Shown: positions 21,016-34,040 of the stretch, piece by piece
How positions within the stretch are numbered: position 1 is the stretch's first letter
Layout of the letters: the number at the start of each line of letters is the position of its first letter
Source of the DNA: Hofstenia miamia
Taxonomy: Eukaryota; Xenacoelomorpha; Acoela
Length of the DNA: 46,722 bases
Assembly: GCA_004352715.1 (NCBI GenBank)
Contig: SCFE01000077.1
Span: 1-46,722 of the forward strand
Direction of reading: 5' to 3'
Notes under the pieces: generated by a model
The model's input: the letters and a program-made list of their open reading frames with translations, nothing else
The model's database searches: none
What the model was told of the DNA's origin: nothing
Translations under genes and position numbers: made by a program

Positions 21016-23354
21016 TGTTACAGATGGAATATAAGTTAGAATTGACAATGTTCACATATAGTTTCAAAAATATAATCTTCAAAGTGACTGATTTATATTA
21101 CCCATTTCTTACTTTATTTAACTCTTCTTACTGGTTATTACTTTTTACTAACATAGCAAATCACTTTGACAAACTTGACAAAATTTTGAAAAACTAGGGT
21201 ATAAAGATCAATAGCATTAGATTGGTCAGTCCAACTTTTCTCTTATGTTAATTAGCATAATCATTTGAGTATTTATATGCAAATCAAATATGATATTTTT
21301 TCATTTAGCTTAGATGACAACTCAATAAACAACTGCTTTTTGAAGCCTAGGACGAAATTTGATGTCCCTTTTAATGTAATTCATGTGTATATCTCATTCA
21401 TACTTATTTTTAGCAAATTTTGTAAACAAGATCTCAAGGTTCTGAATATCGGCATGAACGTTCCTATGTCACTCAAAAGTATCAACCCTTCCTACTTCCT
21501 AATTTTTTAAACTTATTCCTATAGGACTTTGATGTTTTTAAAAACTTTGCCAAATTTGCCATATTTGGATTTGACAAATTGGTAAAAGGAGTCTTATCAT
21601 ATAGTTTACTATGGTTGACGATGAACTTTTAGAATAACATTTAGCGCGTGTGGAGATCGCGGAAGAAATGAAATTTGCGACTGTACGTTAGAATTGATAA
21701 GAAATACAATAAAAATACATTAAACACTAAAGAACCATTCTAGTACGAATAAGAATTGATTTACAAATTGAATTAAGTATTATAATTGATTTAAAAATTA
21801 TCTAGATTGCCACAAAACTACTTTTCATAAAGCTTTATATCTATAGTACTCAGTAGCTTCACAGTACATTTGTGGGCCTGGAGTGATGTATGTATGGTGG
21901 CTCTTTGAAATGATATTTTGTGCATCTTTGAATGGTCAATATTGGTCAATTGCGGCCCATATTGCAAACTCGAGGCCCCAAATTTATAATAAATTTGTTC
22001 ATTAAGGATATTTTATATAATTTGGGTTCTTAATATAGTTATATTTATATAAATACCTTGATATTTTGGAAATTTGTTGCAAAATTCTCAAAATCCTAAC
22101 CTTGGGACTACAAATTTTAATAAAATGGTTTCTAATAAAGATCAATTTTACTTTCTGGAACTAAAAAACTTTTTAAATGCTGGTGCGTTCGCACTCTCCG
22201 CATAGCAAGCTTTTCATCAGAAACGCTATTACTTAAGAATGACGATATTGTTTAATAAATAATTTATATTCTATTTGGCAATATTGATTTCCATTTGTCC
22301 GGTTCATTTGTTTTTTACCTGAAAATTAACCACGTGTAGATTCAACTGCATTTCTACTATATATTTTTCCTCTTGTTTATTTCTTTGCATTATTTATTGT
22401 TTTCACCTGTTCTGTTCAACTAATTCTAAGAATTTGATCGGACCATTTTAAGTTTACGTGTTTTTTCAAACAATTTGTATTTGACGAAAAGAAGTTCCCT
22501 GTGTTAATCTTTTAATTTGAATCCATTGACATCGGTGATTTTCAAAAAAATAATGTTAAAAAACGTGTCTTGCTTTATGCAATTGTCAAAAACAACAGCT
22601 TTTTAACGAACTTCAACATTTTAAAATAATATCTGTTGTATAGAATATCGCACTAAGGGAGAATTAACATAGTAGTACTCTGAGAAGTAGTTATGATTGA
22701 TTCTGCTTATCCATTTATGGCAGATTTGACATTCAAGTCGTAGATTGAGTGGTTTTTGATAACATTTTGTTTGCTATCCGAACAAACAATTGCGCTCTAT
22801 AAAGTTCTCAAAAGTGTAGTAATTCTTGTTCTCATATTTAGTCTAATTTGGCCATTCAATTTTTCAAATTAATGCGTTCGTCTAATATACATTAGTTGAA
22901 ATTTTGTCGCATATTTATGTGAAATTTATGTGAGGAAAGTGATGTAATATTTGATTGTGATTAGAAAATATTTAATTATTATTCAAAGAACTTTTTTTGA
23001 GGATTTAAAAGCAATAACTTTTGAAGCATACATTTTGGAACATATCTTTGAGCCGTCAGTTAGCAAAGAATAATGTTGTAATGGTTGTCGGTTATCGAAA
23101 ATATGTAACATAGAAACATGATCTTTTGGCGGGCAATATTTATTCAAAGATGAAAATACAATTTGATATTATAAGTTTTATTTGAAATCGGTAAAAAAAG
23201 TTCCACGTCCCCAAATTAGTTAATAATTGTTAGTGAATGTAATGCAAACTTTTCATACCTAAGTGGGTTGAAATAGAAATAATGTATTATTATCGTCAGA
23301 AAGTACATCTGCGATTTATCATACATGTGCACTAAAACTTAAAGCCGGTGTAGT
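21016..23354. other. Intergenic AT-rich sequence, block B
   Basis: Copy of 1-2339 with no difference that I noticed. No exon, RNA gene or element is visible. Confidence 0.6.
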
Positions 23355-25415
23355 TCCCTTAAATGTTGATTGGGAAACTGTTGTTGGAAGAACTGTTTAT
23401 TGTGAGATGTAATCGGAGAGGGTTTACTTCTTAGTCTGTTTGCAACATAATCAGTTCGTTGGGGAATTAGCTTTCGAACGGTATGGTCCGTATTCTATAT
23501 GATTTTGGCAAACAACTTTTTATCAGCTCTTTTCACAAGTTCACAGGCCGGTATGTAGTTCTGAATAATTCCGGATCGGACAGCCCTCCGTTGCATATCA
23601 ATAATTTTTAAATTCGATTGTGGCGATCCACCCCACACAGTAATGCCATAAGTTAGGATTGAAACAACCAAGAGTTATACAAGTGTTCTATTTCAGACGG
23701 AGAGTAACCAAGGTTCTTGCTTTTCGAGTGTGAGGCAGAAATGAAAGGTTATTGTTAAATATAATTCCAAGTAAGAGGTGTTCTTTAACAAGAAAGACTT
23801 TTATTATGAAACAGATAAAACATCCATTTCAGTGATATAGTTTGTTGGAACGAAGAAGTCGATGGGGAAATTGAAAGTTCCTTCTTGTACTTCCTTTTGA
23901 GGACAGGAGGCAGCCTGTTTCTCAACTTCAATTGTCCATAACTGGAACCACTCGGAACCAGATTATGAAGTATGTGAGTATCTTGGGCGATTTTGGAAAA
24001 CAGTCTCTGGTCATTATCATCGATGATCTCTTTGATAGGCGTAAAAGACGATGATTCCAAGCCACACTGCTGGTGGTCGGAAAGGAGATTGGACTTGTAA
24101 TTCCACGTCCCAAGGTCGGGCTCTTTAAAACAGAAAACATTATCGCCATAGGTAGGAGAATGGTTTACTTGAGTAATCCCACATGGAACTGAGAAAGTGT
24201 TGGTTGGAAAATGATTGAAGTCGCCGCACACAATGAAGTTGGAATAATTTTTAAGAGAAAATATACTTTCGCTGGAATCTTCGGTGCGTAGCGATAACTG
24301 GTCAGAATATTTAGCATCTGGGTGATAATAAACGACACAAAACAGCAGCCAACGCTCATCGATCATGGCTTCAAGCCACATAATCTCATAAAGTTCATAG
24401 TTTTCTGGGTACAACTGATGAAACTGATAATTGACGTGTGCAAAAGCACACACGTCCCTCCGATCTTCTTGCTAGAATTCAAAGTAGTACGATCATGACG
24501 AAACAAACGAAAATTTTTAAGGGATATGAAACCATCGTCAATTTCTGAATTAAGCCAAGACTCAGTGAAATTGAATTGATACATATGTCACACGATAAAT
24601 TATACACAGCATTGGGTTTCTTGATAGAACGAGCATTGACCATCATAAATCTGAACGGTTCTAGTCAGGCACTCTTAGGCTCGAGACTTTCAACACGAAC
24701 TTCTCTGCCTCCAACGAACAGCTTAAATTTCTTGATATTGTTCTGAGATATGAACACCTTATCTTTGTACGACTTAAGCATGTTTGCCTTCAATATAATT
24801 TTGCGAGCATCCCATACGCATGAAATCTTGACAAAGAGAGTTCGCGGGCGTATCTTATTTTTGTCGTACTTCCCAACTCGTCGAATTTTCTCAATTGTAG
24901 GGCACTCGCCCAAATGCTGGAATATTTCACTGACGGCCGTGCCATCTGCCAGCTCGTTCTCATTCTTCTTTCCGGTGAATTCCTTGATTCCGTCAATTCG
25001 AATTATCCGCTTCACGGAGTATTGGGCCTGCTCTTCATTCGAAACCACTTTTGATTTGTCCTTGTTTAGTAGAAAATTGTTTTCTGAGCACCATTCCATA
25101 ATTAGCCCCAGCAATAGGTCATCTATTTGGCTGTTTACCGCAATTGTAGGCGTCACGCCATTTTCATAGTAGGACTGTCCTAATTAAGGCCAGAGTAGGA
25201 GAGATTAAAACATGGCGAACCTAATACTGTTCCTTGCGGTACGCCACAGTTCGTGTAGCCAAAATCTGATGTTTCGCTATTGTGTACTACAAATTGTTCC
25301 CGTGTGTTAAGAAAACTAATAACCATATTGTAAATGTGCGGGTTAAGTTGTGGACACCAGGCCTTCAAGCTGTCTGATATCAAATTATGTGGTATTCTAT
25401 CAAACGTCGTCACTT
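23355..25415 (-). mobile_element. Decayed, rearranged LINE, block B
   Basis: Copy of 2340-4400 at offset 21015, with the same scrambled order: RT fragment 25413-25180, ORF1-like domain 25156-24665, endonuclease remnant about 24655-23785, RT C-terminal piece about 23715-23415. The same frameshifts are present, so the damage predates the A/B split. Confidence 0.85.
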
Positions 25416-25556
25416 CTTGATTAAATTCCCAAGTATAGTTTACTGTATGAATAGTGTTTATTTTATATAATTGTATTACATTAATTCATTTTAATTAATT
25501 AGTTAAAAGCCATGTATTTTTCATTCATAAATTTTTTAATTTAGAATGATGCCTCT

Positions 25557-27164
25557 ATGACTAGCAACGGTAAATTTGAAATCGGTGCTAAGTGCCTAGC
25601 GTTGTTTGGTACCCCTCAATTAATGTACGAAGCTAAAATTCTTAGCGGGCCTGAAATGCGTGACCAAGAACTTCATTATCTTATACATTATGTGGGCTGG
25701 AAATCTAGGTGGGATGAGTGGAAATCAATCTCTGACATGTTTGAAATACTGCCTGAAAATTTAGAGCGAAAGGCTGCTTTAGAAATAGAAGCAAAGTCAA
25801 AATCACATTCTAATAAATCTTCAAAGAAACGTGTAAAAACAGAAGATTCTTATGTTAAAGCTAAAAGACTGAAAATTTCATCTAAAGCGGACATTGAAAC
25901 CTCAAATCGTTCTGCAAAAAGGACTATTAATTCTAAATATGATGTGGACAGTAAATTACCTGAAAATGTATCTAAAGTTGAGGGTAGTGATAAAAAAGAA
26001 TGTTTAGGTGAAGTTTTTAAAAATAGCAATCATATAGATGTGACTAAAACTTCGAATAATTCTAGTAATAAATCGCAGACTTCGGCTAGTCTATTAACTG
26101 AAACCCCTCAAAATAACATATGTAATTCTGCAGTTCCTGAAGATTGCAAACAATTATCTACTGAATCTTCCAATTTTTCATTGGCTGTGCATTCAGAGAA
26201 CAAAATAGATATTAGTCTTAAAGAGCCAAATGAATTGGAATCTGATGAAATTCTTAAAAAGGAAGTCAACGAGTTGTCAGAAAGTATAGACAATTCCACA
26301 GAAATTTCTAACAAATCAGATAATCTTAATAAATTGGATGTTGCACCTATTGTTGTGAAGAAAGAATCGGAAACATCTAAGGAAACGTCTAAAATTAAGT
26401 CTCTTCATTTGACAAAATTAAAGGAAAAAAATATAGTTAATAAGCCAGTTAAAGAAGAAAATTTGGCAAAAAAGCCTGAAAAAGTATTAACTGATCCAAA
26501 AGATTGTAAATTTCTTCTTGCCATTGGAGGTACAATTGATGTAACAAAACGTAAAAAGAAAAAGGATAAGAAAGAAACCAAAGATACAATTAAACCAAAA
26601 CCTGTCATTCCCAAAGAATCTGTCACAATTTCACCCATGATTAATACTGTAATTGAAGATCAAGTTGTATCAAATTCACCTGAAAAGACACGTTATGTGC
26701 CATATATTGTGTTAACCACTAGTCTCAACAGAATATTGCAAGAAGATCAAGTGCTAATATGTGAAAAGCTACAGTTACTAAAACTACCAGCTGTATTTAC
26801 AATTTCTTTTATTATTAAAGACTATTTAAGGAGTATGAAACCTATTGATACAGAGCAACTTGAAGTAATGAAATATTTGGTAGACTATTTTATCATCATG
26901 TTGCGGGCTCGCCTTTTTTATGAAGAAGAGCTTGATCAATTTAATAAATTAAACTGTACTGACGAAACTCTAGTCGATGTTTATGGAATGGTTCATTTAT
27001 GCCGCATGTTACTTAAATTTGAAGGCGTTTTGAGAGACGCTGATTTTCCTTCTGAGCATTTCAAAGACCTTGTGCGTCATTTAAAACCTTTTATTCAGTA
27101 CTTGGATATGAATTCTTCTAGGTTTTACAATCAAACCCGGGATTATGTCTCTTCTACTATTTAA
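25557..27164 (+). CDS. MRG15: MRG15/MORF4L1-like protein, block B
   Basis: Same 535-aa intronless gene as at 4542-6149: chromo barrel with the WDEW cage pattern, long charged linker, C-terminal MRG domain. The preceding acceptor and ATGA-overlapping uORF (25546-25560) are also present, and an AATAAA follows at 27449. The encoded protein is identical to the block A copy, which is unremarkable if the blocks are haplotypes and would need very recent duplication if they are paralogues. Confidence 0.92.
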   Translation: MTSNGKFEIGAKCLALFGTPQLMYEAKILSGPEMRDQELHYLIHYVGWKSRWDEWKSISDMFEILPENLERKAALEIEAKSKSHSNKSSKKRVKTEDSYVKAKRLKISSKADIETSNRSAKRTINSKYDVDSKLPENVSKVEGSDKKECLGEVFKNSNHIDVTKTSNNSSNKSQTSASLLTETPQNNICNSAVPEDCKQLSTESSNFSLAVHSENKIDISLKEPNELESDEILKKEVNELSESIDNSTEISNKSDNLNKLDVAPIVVKKESETSKETSKIKSLHLTKLKEKNIVNKPVKEENLAKKPEKVLTDPKDCKFLLAIGGTIDVTKRKKKKDKKETKDTIKPKPVIPKESVTISPMINTVIEDQVVSNSPEKTRYVPYIVLTTSLNRILQEDQVLICEKLQLLKLPAVFTISFIIKDYLRSMKPIDTEQLEVMKYLVDYFIIMLRARLFYEEELDQFNKLNCTDETLVDVYGMVHLCRMLLKFEGVLRDADFPSEHFKDLVRHLKPFIQYLDMNSSRFYNQTRDYVSSTI

Positions 27165-29311
27165 AATGTTTTACCTTTTAGGTGCAGTAATACACTGGAT
27201 TTGCGTTGTTAATGATTTATTTTTGTATATAAGTTATATTTTTCCATTAAATTTGTTTGGTTAGTTTTACATTCTCGAACTTTAACCTTCAAAATATTTT
27301 GATTTAGCTTGTGCATGTTGTTGTCCATTGTATGTATATAAATTTATACGTATTAGGGCGTGTAATTTTTTAAAATATCTATCTCCTTGAATTTCCTGTG
27401 TGAGTCAAATTTAGGTGCATAAAATAATTCTAAAAATACGTGAAAATCAATAAAGTTTGAGATGTATAGTAATTAACAAAAATATCCAAGATTGTTTGGA
27501 TAATAGACTGTTGTTAAGCACGTTCTATTACATCGTAGGTTCCCTCTGTAAAACGTATTTACCTTTCTAATAGTCTAGGATAACGAGCAGGGCTGTATGT
27601 TATTTTTGAAAATAAACTAGCTTTAATGTTTCTAAAAAAGGAGTAATTTTTTAAGATTCCCAAATATACAAAAAATTATTGAATACAATATCTGAATATG
27701 ACTAGTTTTCCAACATTTTCCATATGCAAACCCAAATTTGAAAAACAGCACTGCAATCCCAATGATGCGGGTTAAGCGCTGACCACATGAATAGTCAAAG
27801 CTACCAAGTATGAACCGAAAACCTTCTTTTCATTGAACTGATAGTCCGAATATTGCACATACTCTGCTAGACTGGAAATTTGAATAAAGTTAGCGGATTT
27901 AGTTTCATGCTCTTGTCAACAGTTCTTTTATAGCCTACTTTGTTTTTACTTGAAGCAACTTCACTGTTTGATTGCTTTTCCTTGCATGATTATTCGCTCG
28001 AAAATTTCGAAATCTATCAGTAAATGTTGAAGCAAAGCCCTCCACATCGACTTTTCAAAACGTTTTTTGTTCAATTTTGAAATTATGAAGCAATCATTTC
28101 CCAATTGTTATGTTCAAATCTGATTGGTTCGACCAACCAAGGGTTGATTGTAATATACATTTAATATAGTTAAAGATCTTTAGATAATTTTCTTATTTAG
28201 AAATCGATGTTTTGTGTTTTCTTTTATCCAATAAATGTATTTGTGTACTTAAATGAGATGAACTATAAATATATTTTTCTGGATATTTAAAAAAGGTACA
28301 TTTCTCTTTATTGTACCCAAACAGGATTAATTGTTTTGGTGTTAAGCGCGCTTGATTTGATAATCTTTTTGAGCGAAATTCGTGGCATTTGAATTATATT
28401 TAAATATTCCAAAAGTAAATATTTATCTTGAATGTGCATTATAATATAACAATACGAAGTCAATTACCTAATCGTAATTGATGCAATTCAGGACTAATAT
28501 TGAAAAATATTTGGATTTCTATTTTCTTAAAATTTAATTTGTTTGATCCACAAAATAATTGCTCTCGGGGCATGTGCTGAGTTATGGTTAATTGTGTATA
28601 ACATCAAAGAGCATCTAACTTAATTCATTTGCTTATGGGCGAAACCGATCGTGTAATATTCACTTTAGTCTAAATTGTTTTATATTTATCCACGTATTGT
28701 TGGTTCTTTCCATTTTGTAAATATTTAAAACTGGAGTAGGTTACTTGTTAGTTTTTTCAGAAAAAAGCAAATGCGCTATTAGAAATGTCAGAAAACAAAT
28801 ATATTTGTAAGTTTAATTACGTGTTATTTAACACTGATAAAGGCAAACACTGATAATGAATTATTATACTAGATTAAACTGGTATAACTACTTACATAAT
28901 TATATTAGCAGATCTTTTACACATTGCTAGTCTGTCCGTTCAACGTTCTACTAATTCAACTTTTCTTTGTAATTAATATATTAGAATCCACTTTATTTCG
29001 AATTCTATTCAGAATATTCAGGCAATGTATTCGCGAATTCGCATTCTAATACAAAATGAAATGGGGTTTATGTAATAATTTCTAATGCAAAACAATTCGT
29101 GTTAAGTTATTGTTCAAAACCACTTTGAAACATGAAAACCTAACAATAGAAGAAATTGGATTTGCATTCTTCACACAGATATCTACTGTGTAAAAGTGTT
29201 TGTTTAAAAATATTCAGTTCTCGTAAAAGAAATTTCTAAATTCACCACTACGCTGTAACAAGATTTCGGATTTTCGAATCCAACAATGATTCGGATTCGA
29301 TTTGAATATCT
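27165..29311. other. MRG15 3' UTR and intergenic sequence, block B
   Basis: Copy of 6150-8295 with scattered SNPs and one extra base near 28964. Nothing else recognised. Confidence 0.5.
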
Positions 29312-29333
29312 ATAGGGACTACGATTGCACTTA

Positions 29334-29594
29334 ATGGAATTCAAATTAGTTCATTGGGTTTTACTGGTAATATCTTTCATTAGTGCCACTACATATTCTG
29401 CAAAGTTGTTGTCCACGATCAAAGAAGACAACCTAAAAAATTTACCACGTTTTGATCATATAAAAGATCATTTACTATCTACTGTGCATGATGGACGAGG
29501 CTGTGGAAACGGATGTCATCTAAAGTTATCATTTCAGCATGCGCATCTCAGCGCTGTGTCACGGAAAATTTGCCAATATCGAGAATTTTCGTGA
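29334..29594 (+). CDS. Putative secreted-protein exon with signal peptide, block B
   Basis: Same frame as 8318-8578: hydrophobic signal-like N-terminus, CGNGC in the mature part, stop after 86 codons. Just downstream, block B has a 9-bp direct duplication (GTGATTTGG twice, near 29608-29626). It keeps the overlapping alternative frame open with three extra codons, which mildly favours that frame being coding. Confidence 0.35.
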   Translation: MEFKLVHWVLLVISFISATTYSAKLLSTIKEDNLKNLPRFDHIKDHLLSTVHDGRGCGNGCHLKLSFQHAHLSAVSRKICQYREFS

Positions 29595-29753
29595 AGAAAG
29601 TTGGCCGTGATTTGGGTGATTTGGCAGGCATTATTTTTGAAAATGTGTGCGACTCTGATTGAGGAACTTTTCCATTTGCAAACATGTTGGTTTCAAAATT
29701 GTTCAAAAACTTTTCACGAATAAGTTTTTAATACTAATTCAACACTTCCCCAG

Positions 29754-29866
29754 ATCCAGTTATTACCAACTGTATGGCTGTATCACTTGAATACAACTTG
29801 TTACCAATTGATCAATCTAAAAATGTTAGCGTGATATTTATGAATTGTGGCAACCAAAGAACTTAA
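29754..29866 (+). CDS. Possible exon of an unrecognised secreted protein, block B
   Basis: Copy of 8729-8841, with the same CTTCCCCAG acceptor and protein-like frame ending in NCGNQRT. No sequence change that would clarify the gene model. Confidence 0.25.
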
Positions 29867-30034
29867 TCAGGCAGGTCGGCAATGACGAGTAGGTTGGGAT
29901 TACTTTCTAGCACACTAGAAAATTCCTTACATTCAAAAAATTTGCTTTGCATCTGTTCCCAAGAACGACTGCTTAGGCCAGCTAGTGCAACAGTCACCCA
30001 GTGTGAACACTTCATAAGCAGCTGCTGTTATTAG

Positions 30035-30295
30035 AGTCCATTGAATGTAAAGCTGAATAATATAATACATAATAGACTGTTGGAATCAAGAATTGACTTA
30101 ACTAGTATGCCATTTGAAAAGAAGGCGTACGTAGCTAAATCATCTTCAATGAAATTATTGTTAACCACGCCACAAAACGTTTTAAAATGTAACATTGATG
30201 TAACTAATAAATGTATTTTTCTGCCTGCACACGAATCAATACTCAACACAGTTGTCTTTTACAATAACAAATCCAATTTCTTTCACAGCATTTAA
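30035..30295 (+). CDS. Possible terminal exon of an unrecognised gene, block B
   Basis: Copy of 9010-9270 encoding the same protein-like frame. In this block the frame is not partly repeated downstream, because the second repeat unit starts 118 bp later within the unit than in block A, leaving only the last ~50 bp of the exon duplicated. Confidence 0.3.
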   Translation, partial: SPLNVKLNNIIHNRLLESRIDLTSMPFEKKAYVAKSSSMKLLLTTPQNVLKCNIDVTNKCIFLPAHESILNTVVFYNNKSNFFHSI

Positions 30296-31307
30296 GAAGG
30301 CACGGTGTAGAAAACAAGACGTCTATCATTTGACTTTCCGACATTAATTATTTAAAAACTTGCTTTGAAATGCTTTAAAGTGTAACATAAATTCTGTATA
30401 TGTCCTCTATTACGCACATTTTTACAGGGCATTTCAGTTTTAAAAATTTTGTGTAAATACAGTAATGTACATTAAATATATTAAAATTGTATAATAACAA
30501 TTGTTGGAAAACCTATTTAGTACATTATTTCGATTGTAATTGGTTTACATGAAATTCACTGGGTGCATTAATTAATATGGATTGTTTAGCAATTGAAGAT
30601 TAGGGACATCTTAAAAACTAGAAAGACGTTTGTATTTTTCTGCAACATCATACGTTTCCATATAGCAATATTTGGTCATTTCATTGCAATTAAGCATATA
30701 ATTTAAATAGCACGAACCCCAGCGAGGGTTGCAACAGTCAGTGAGTGCTTTAAAGGAATAATTCCAATGTTATATCAACACAGTTGTCTTTTACAATAAC
30801 AAATCCAATTTCTTTCACAGCATTTAAGAAGGCACGGTGTAGAAAACAAGACGTCTATCATTTGACTTTCCGACATTAATTATTTAAAAACTTGCTTTGA
30901 AATGCTTTAAAGTGTAACATAAATTCTGTATATGTCCTCTATTACGCACATTTTTACAGGGCATTTCAGTTTTAAAAATTTTGTGTAAATACAGTAATGT
31001 ACATTAAATATATTAAAATTGTATAATAACAATTGTTGGAAAACCTATTTAGTACATTATTTCGATTGTAATTGATTTACATGAAATTCACTGGGTGCAT
31101 TAATTAATATGGATTGTTTAGCAATTGAAGATTAGGGACATCTTATAAACTAGAAAGACGTTTGCATTTTTCTGCAACATCATACGTTTCCATATAGCAA
31201 TATTTGGTCATTTCATTGCAATTAAGCATATAATTTAAATAGCACGAACCCCAGCGAGGGTTGCAACAGTCAGTGAGTGCTTTAAAGGAATAATTCCAAT
31301 GTTATAT
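30244..31307. repeat. 532-bp tandem duplication with shifted boundaries, block B
   Basis: Units start at CAACACAGTT at 30244 and 30776, a spacing of 532 bp as in block A, but the junction is at a different place. The 118 bases at 30658-30775 copy sequence that follows the second unit (CATATAGCAATATTTGG onward). Block A at the matching place has 118 bases copied from the start of the first unit. Unit-specific variants are shared with block A. Confidence 0.9.
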
Positions 31308-31646
31308 AATTGTAATATTTTTCTATAAACTAGTGCAATAACTCACAGATTTCCCGCTCAACAAATTTTATTGGTGTTGATGATGATGTGTTCTGGTACT
31401 ATGAATTCAATTGACTTTTTTGCGTTGATTTAATTGTTACGTAAAAGTGCGCCTACATTGTAAATTTCCATTTTCAAATCGAGTAATGAGAGAAAATAAT
31501 ATGCAAATTGATAGTACGCGACTACTACAAATGCTTAAATAACAATATCTGAATAACAAGTATCTTTTTATTTTATAGACTCAATATTCCGCGGCAGATT
31601 TATACAAAATTCACATTTGTAATCTATTGTTAAGTTTTAGGTGTTA

Positions 31647-32591
31647 ATGGCTGATATTTTATTGTCTAAATGCTTAAGTGAAGTAGATTCGTTAAGCCAA
31701 CGAGATAAATTCAAAGTTCTCTCTGAACTTAAGGAATTGCTTGAAGCTGAGATTTCAACTTTGGAAATTGAACCTCATATTTATTCTCGTATAACAAATA
31801 TTAGGTAATAAATTCAATTTCCAAGTGTCTAGTTAGGACAATTTATGTTGTTACTTTCCAATACATTTTTCTAATTTATTTTGTTTGCAGACATCATGTA
31901 CGTTCTCTTCTACCCGCTTTGGCATTTACGAGTGATGAAAACCCTAGGCTTCCGATTTCTGACAAATATTCAGGTTACACTGTTGACAATTCTATGCATG
32001 TTGATTCTTGGTTATTTCCAGATGAAGAATTGGATGAGCTAGTAGATGCTAAAACTTTCAGTCGTCATTACTGTTCATCATGTGGAAGCAAGCAGAATAT
32101 TGTTCCTTTCAATTATTACTCTCATTCTCTTTCGCATGATGCTCTTATTTATATTTTTGCCCATGTCCTTCAAAATTTAGAAGGTACCAAATGAATTTTA
32201 TGAATTTTTTAAAACATCTAGGCTATATGTAATTATAATTTAAGTATTGGTTTTCTGTAATATAGGGAAGACTCTTGTTGATGTTGGTTCAAGAACTGGT
32301 TGTGTACTTTACTACGCAGTGATGATTGGCGGCGCTTCTAAAGCTATTGGAATAGAGACAAGTAAAGAGTGGTGTACTATTCAAAAAAATATTATCGATC
32401 AATATTTCAAATTTAGTACCATCGAAGTTGTCTGTAACGATGTGCTTTATTGTAAAGATCAACTATATACTGCTGATATAATAGTACTTAACAATGTCTT
32501 CGAATGGTTTTGTGATGATAGTTCGCAACAAGTTGAACTTTGGAAGCACATTCGTGCCTCCGTGCAACGCCCAGGCAAAATCCAATTTTAA
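31647..32591 (+). CDS. Methyltransferase-like protein, three exons, block B
   Basis: Exons are 31647-31804, 31891-32183 and 32266-32591, encoding the same 258-aa product as block A with the CSSCG element, DVGSRTG motif I and IIVLNNVFEWF motif IV-like strand. Splice sites and the early stop after RPGKIQF are conserved, so the short C-terminus is not an error unique to one copy. Confidence 0.65.
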
Positions 32592-33585
32592 GTATATTTA
32601 CAACTAAATTTTTTAATGTATAATGACCCATTACCACTTCAACTGATTTTATAAGTTACCTATATAGTAGATCGATTATTATAACTATTTGCTCGAAACT
32701 AACTTTTTTAAAGCGCATTCTTTGAAATATAGACTGAATTTAATATGCAAAATATTTTGTAATACGAATTATTTAGATACTATTCAATTGAGAATGTTTG
32801 TAAAAAACAAACAATTGCCACGCGTTTTTTACATTTTTTATTCACCATAGACGTTTTATTTCTTAATTGTCCATCGAAAATATAAAATGTTTTGCAGTTT
32901 TAAATGAAAGGTTTACAAATCGTAGAAACATATTAGCAAACTTTTCATTCTGCAGTGTTTCACTTTTTGATGATCTGATGTTTAACCTTATGTAGTTGAT
33001 GAGTTTTTGTACCTGTTGCTTACCATGAGTTCATCGTCTATGCTACACAGGCTGTCCAACAGCATGCATTTCTGCCAGGTGTCTATTTTTTCAGTGAAAC
33101 TACTCCAATCTTTATTGATTGTTTAATGAAGTAAATGTACTAATGGAATTTTCGTGAGCAGCATAAGATGAAGAAACAGCAACAACTTTGATCATATTTT
33201 GCTTTATTTGAAGGAATAAATTTCCATTTTGTTTCATATTTATAAAAAAAGAAAGTTCCAATTATAGGTGATGTAGTCTTCTACTTTCGCCTTTTACAAA
33301 GATTATTGTGACGAAGTAGATACAACTGGTGGGGAAACAATGTTGCAATAATCGGCAACAGTAATTTGTTCAGTAACATGATCTTCAATCAATAATAAAA
33401 TTGACACGTTCCGTTTTGCTCTAGGTTGTAAGGCGTATTGGTTCGTTTTCTATAACTCTACACATTCTGTTTAACTAAAATTATTGGTGAAGGAAAATGT
33501 CAAATATATCGAAAATTTTCTATTTGTAAGCTTGATATCACCGTCCTTTCTAGTGTTATTAAGGCTTCGGTATCTTATACTTTTT
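32592..33585. other. Intergenic sequence, block B
   Basis: Copy of 11567-12560. It lacks the 25-bp segment of A and has its own 25-bp segment at 32673-32697. No gene recognised. Confidence 0.45.
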
Positions 33586-33595
33586 CGTTAGCTAA

Positions 33596-33854
33596 ATGCA
33601 AGGTATATACGAATAATTTGTATTGAAATTTGTCATTAATTTTTGCAATTGGAATTTTGTCAGGCGTGATTTTAATTTGCTCTCCAAGTTTATGTGAAAC
33701 AGAGTCCACTTTAAACATCAATTTGGACCTTAATGAGTGGTTGGAACCACTATCAAATCAAGACGCGCAGCAATCCTTTGTACGTATTCGATCAAATGAT
33801 GAACAAAGTGCCATGGACATTGTTAACGACATATTTTTTTATCGAACTCTATAA
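33596..33854 (+). CDS. Candidate small secreted-peptide gene, block B
   Basis: Same two-exon proposal as block A (33596-33602 and 33664-33854, 61-nt intron) with AATAAA directly after the stop. The sequence appears unchanged between blocks. Evidence for expression is only structural; the short hydrophobic start is weak as a signal peptide. Confidence 0.3.
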
Positions 33855-34040
33855 ATACAATAAATCATTTTGATATTTCATTGTTATCTTCTTCGATTAT
33901 TTGATAATGCTATATTTATATAATCCAAGACTTTTTTAATGCAAAATACATTTCTTACAATCATTCAAGTATTCATACATTTATATCATATTTGCAACAT
34001 TGTTATAATGGTAAACTTAATTTTAAAAGTTTAGTTTCAG

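Noticed and set aside
19951-21197. Long open frames spanning the 1000-N gap
   Set aside because: Made of N; not sequence.
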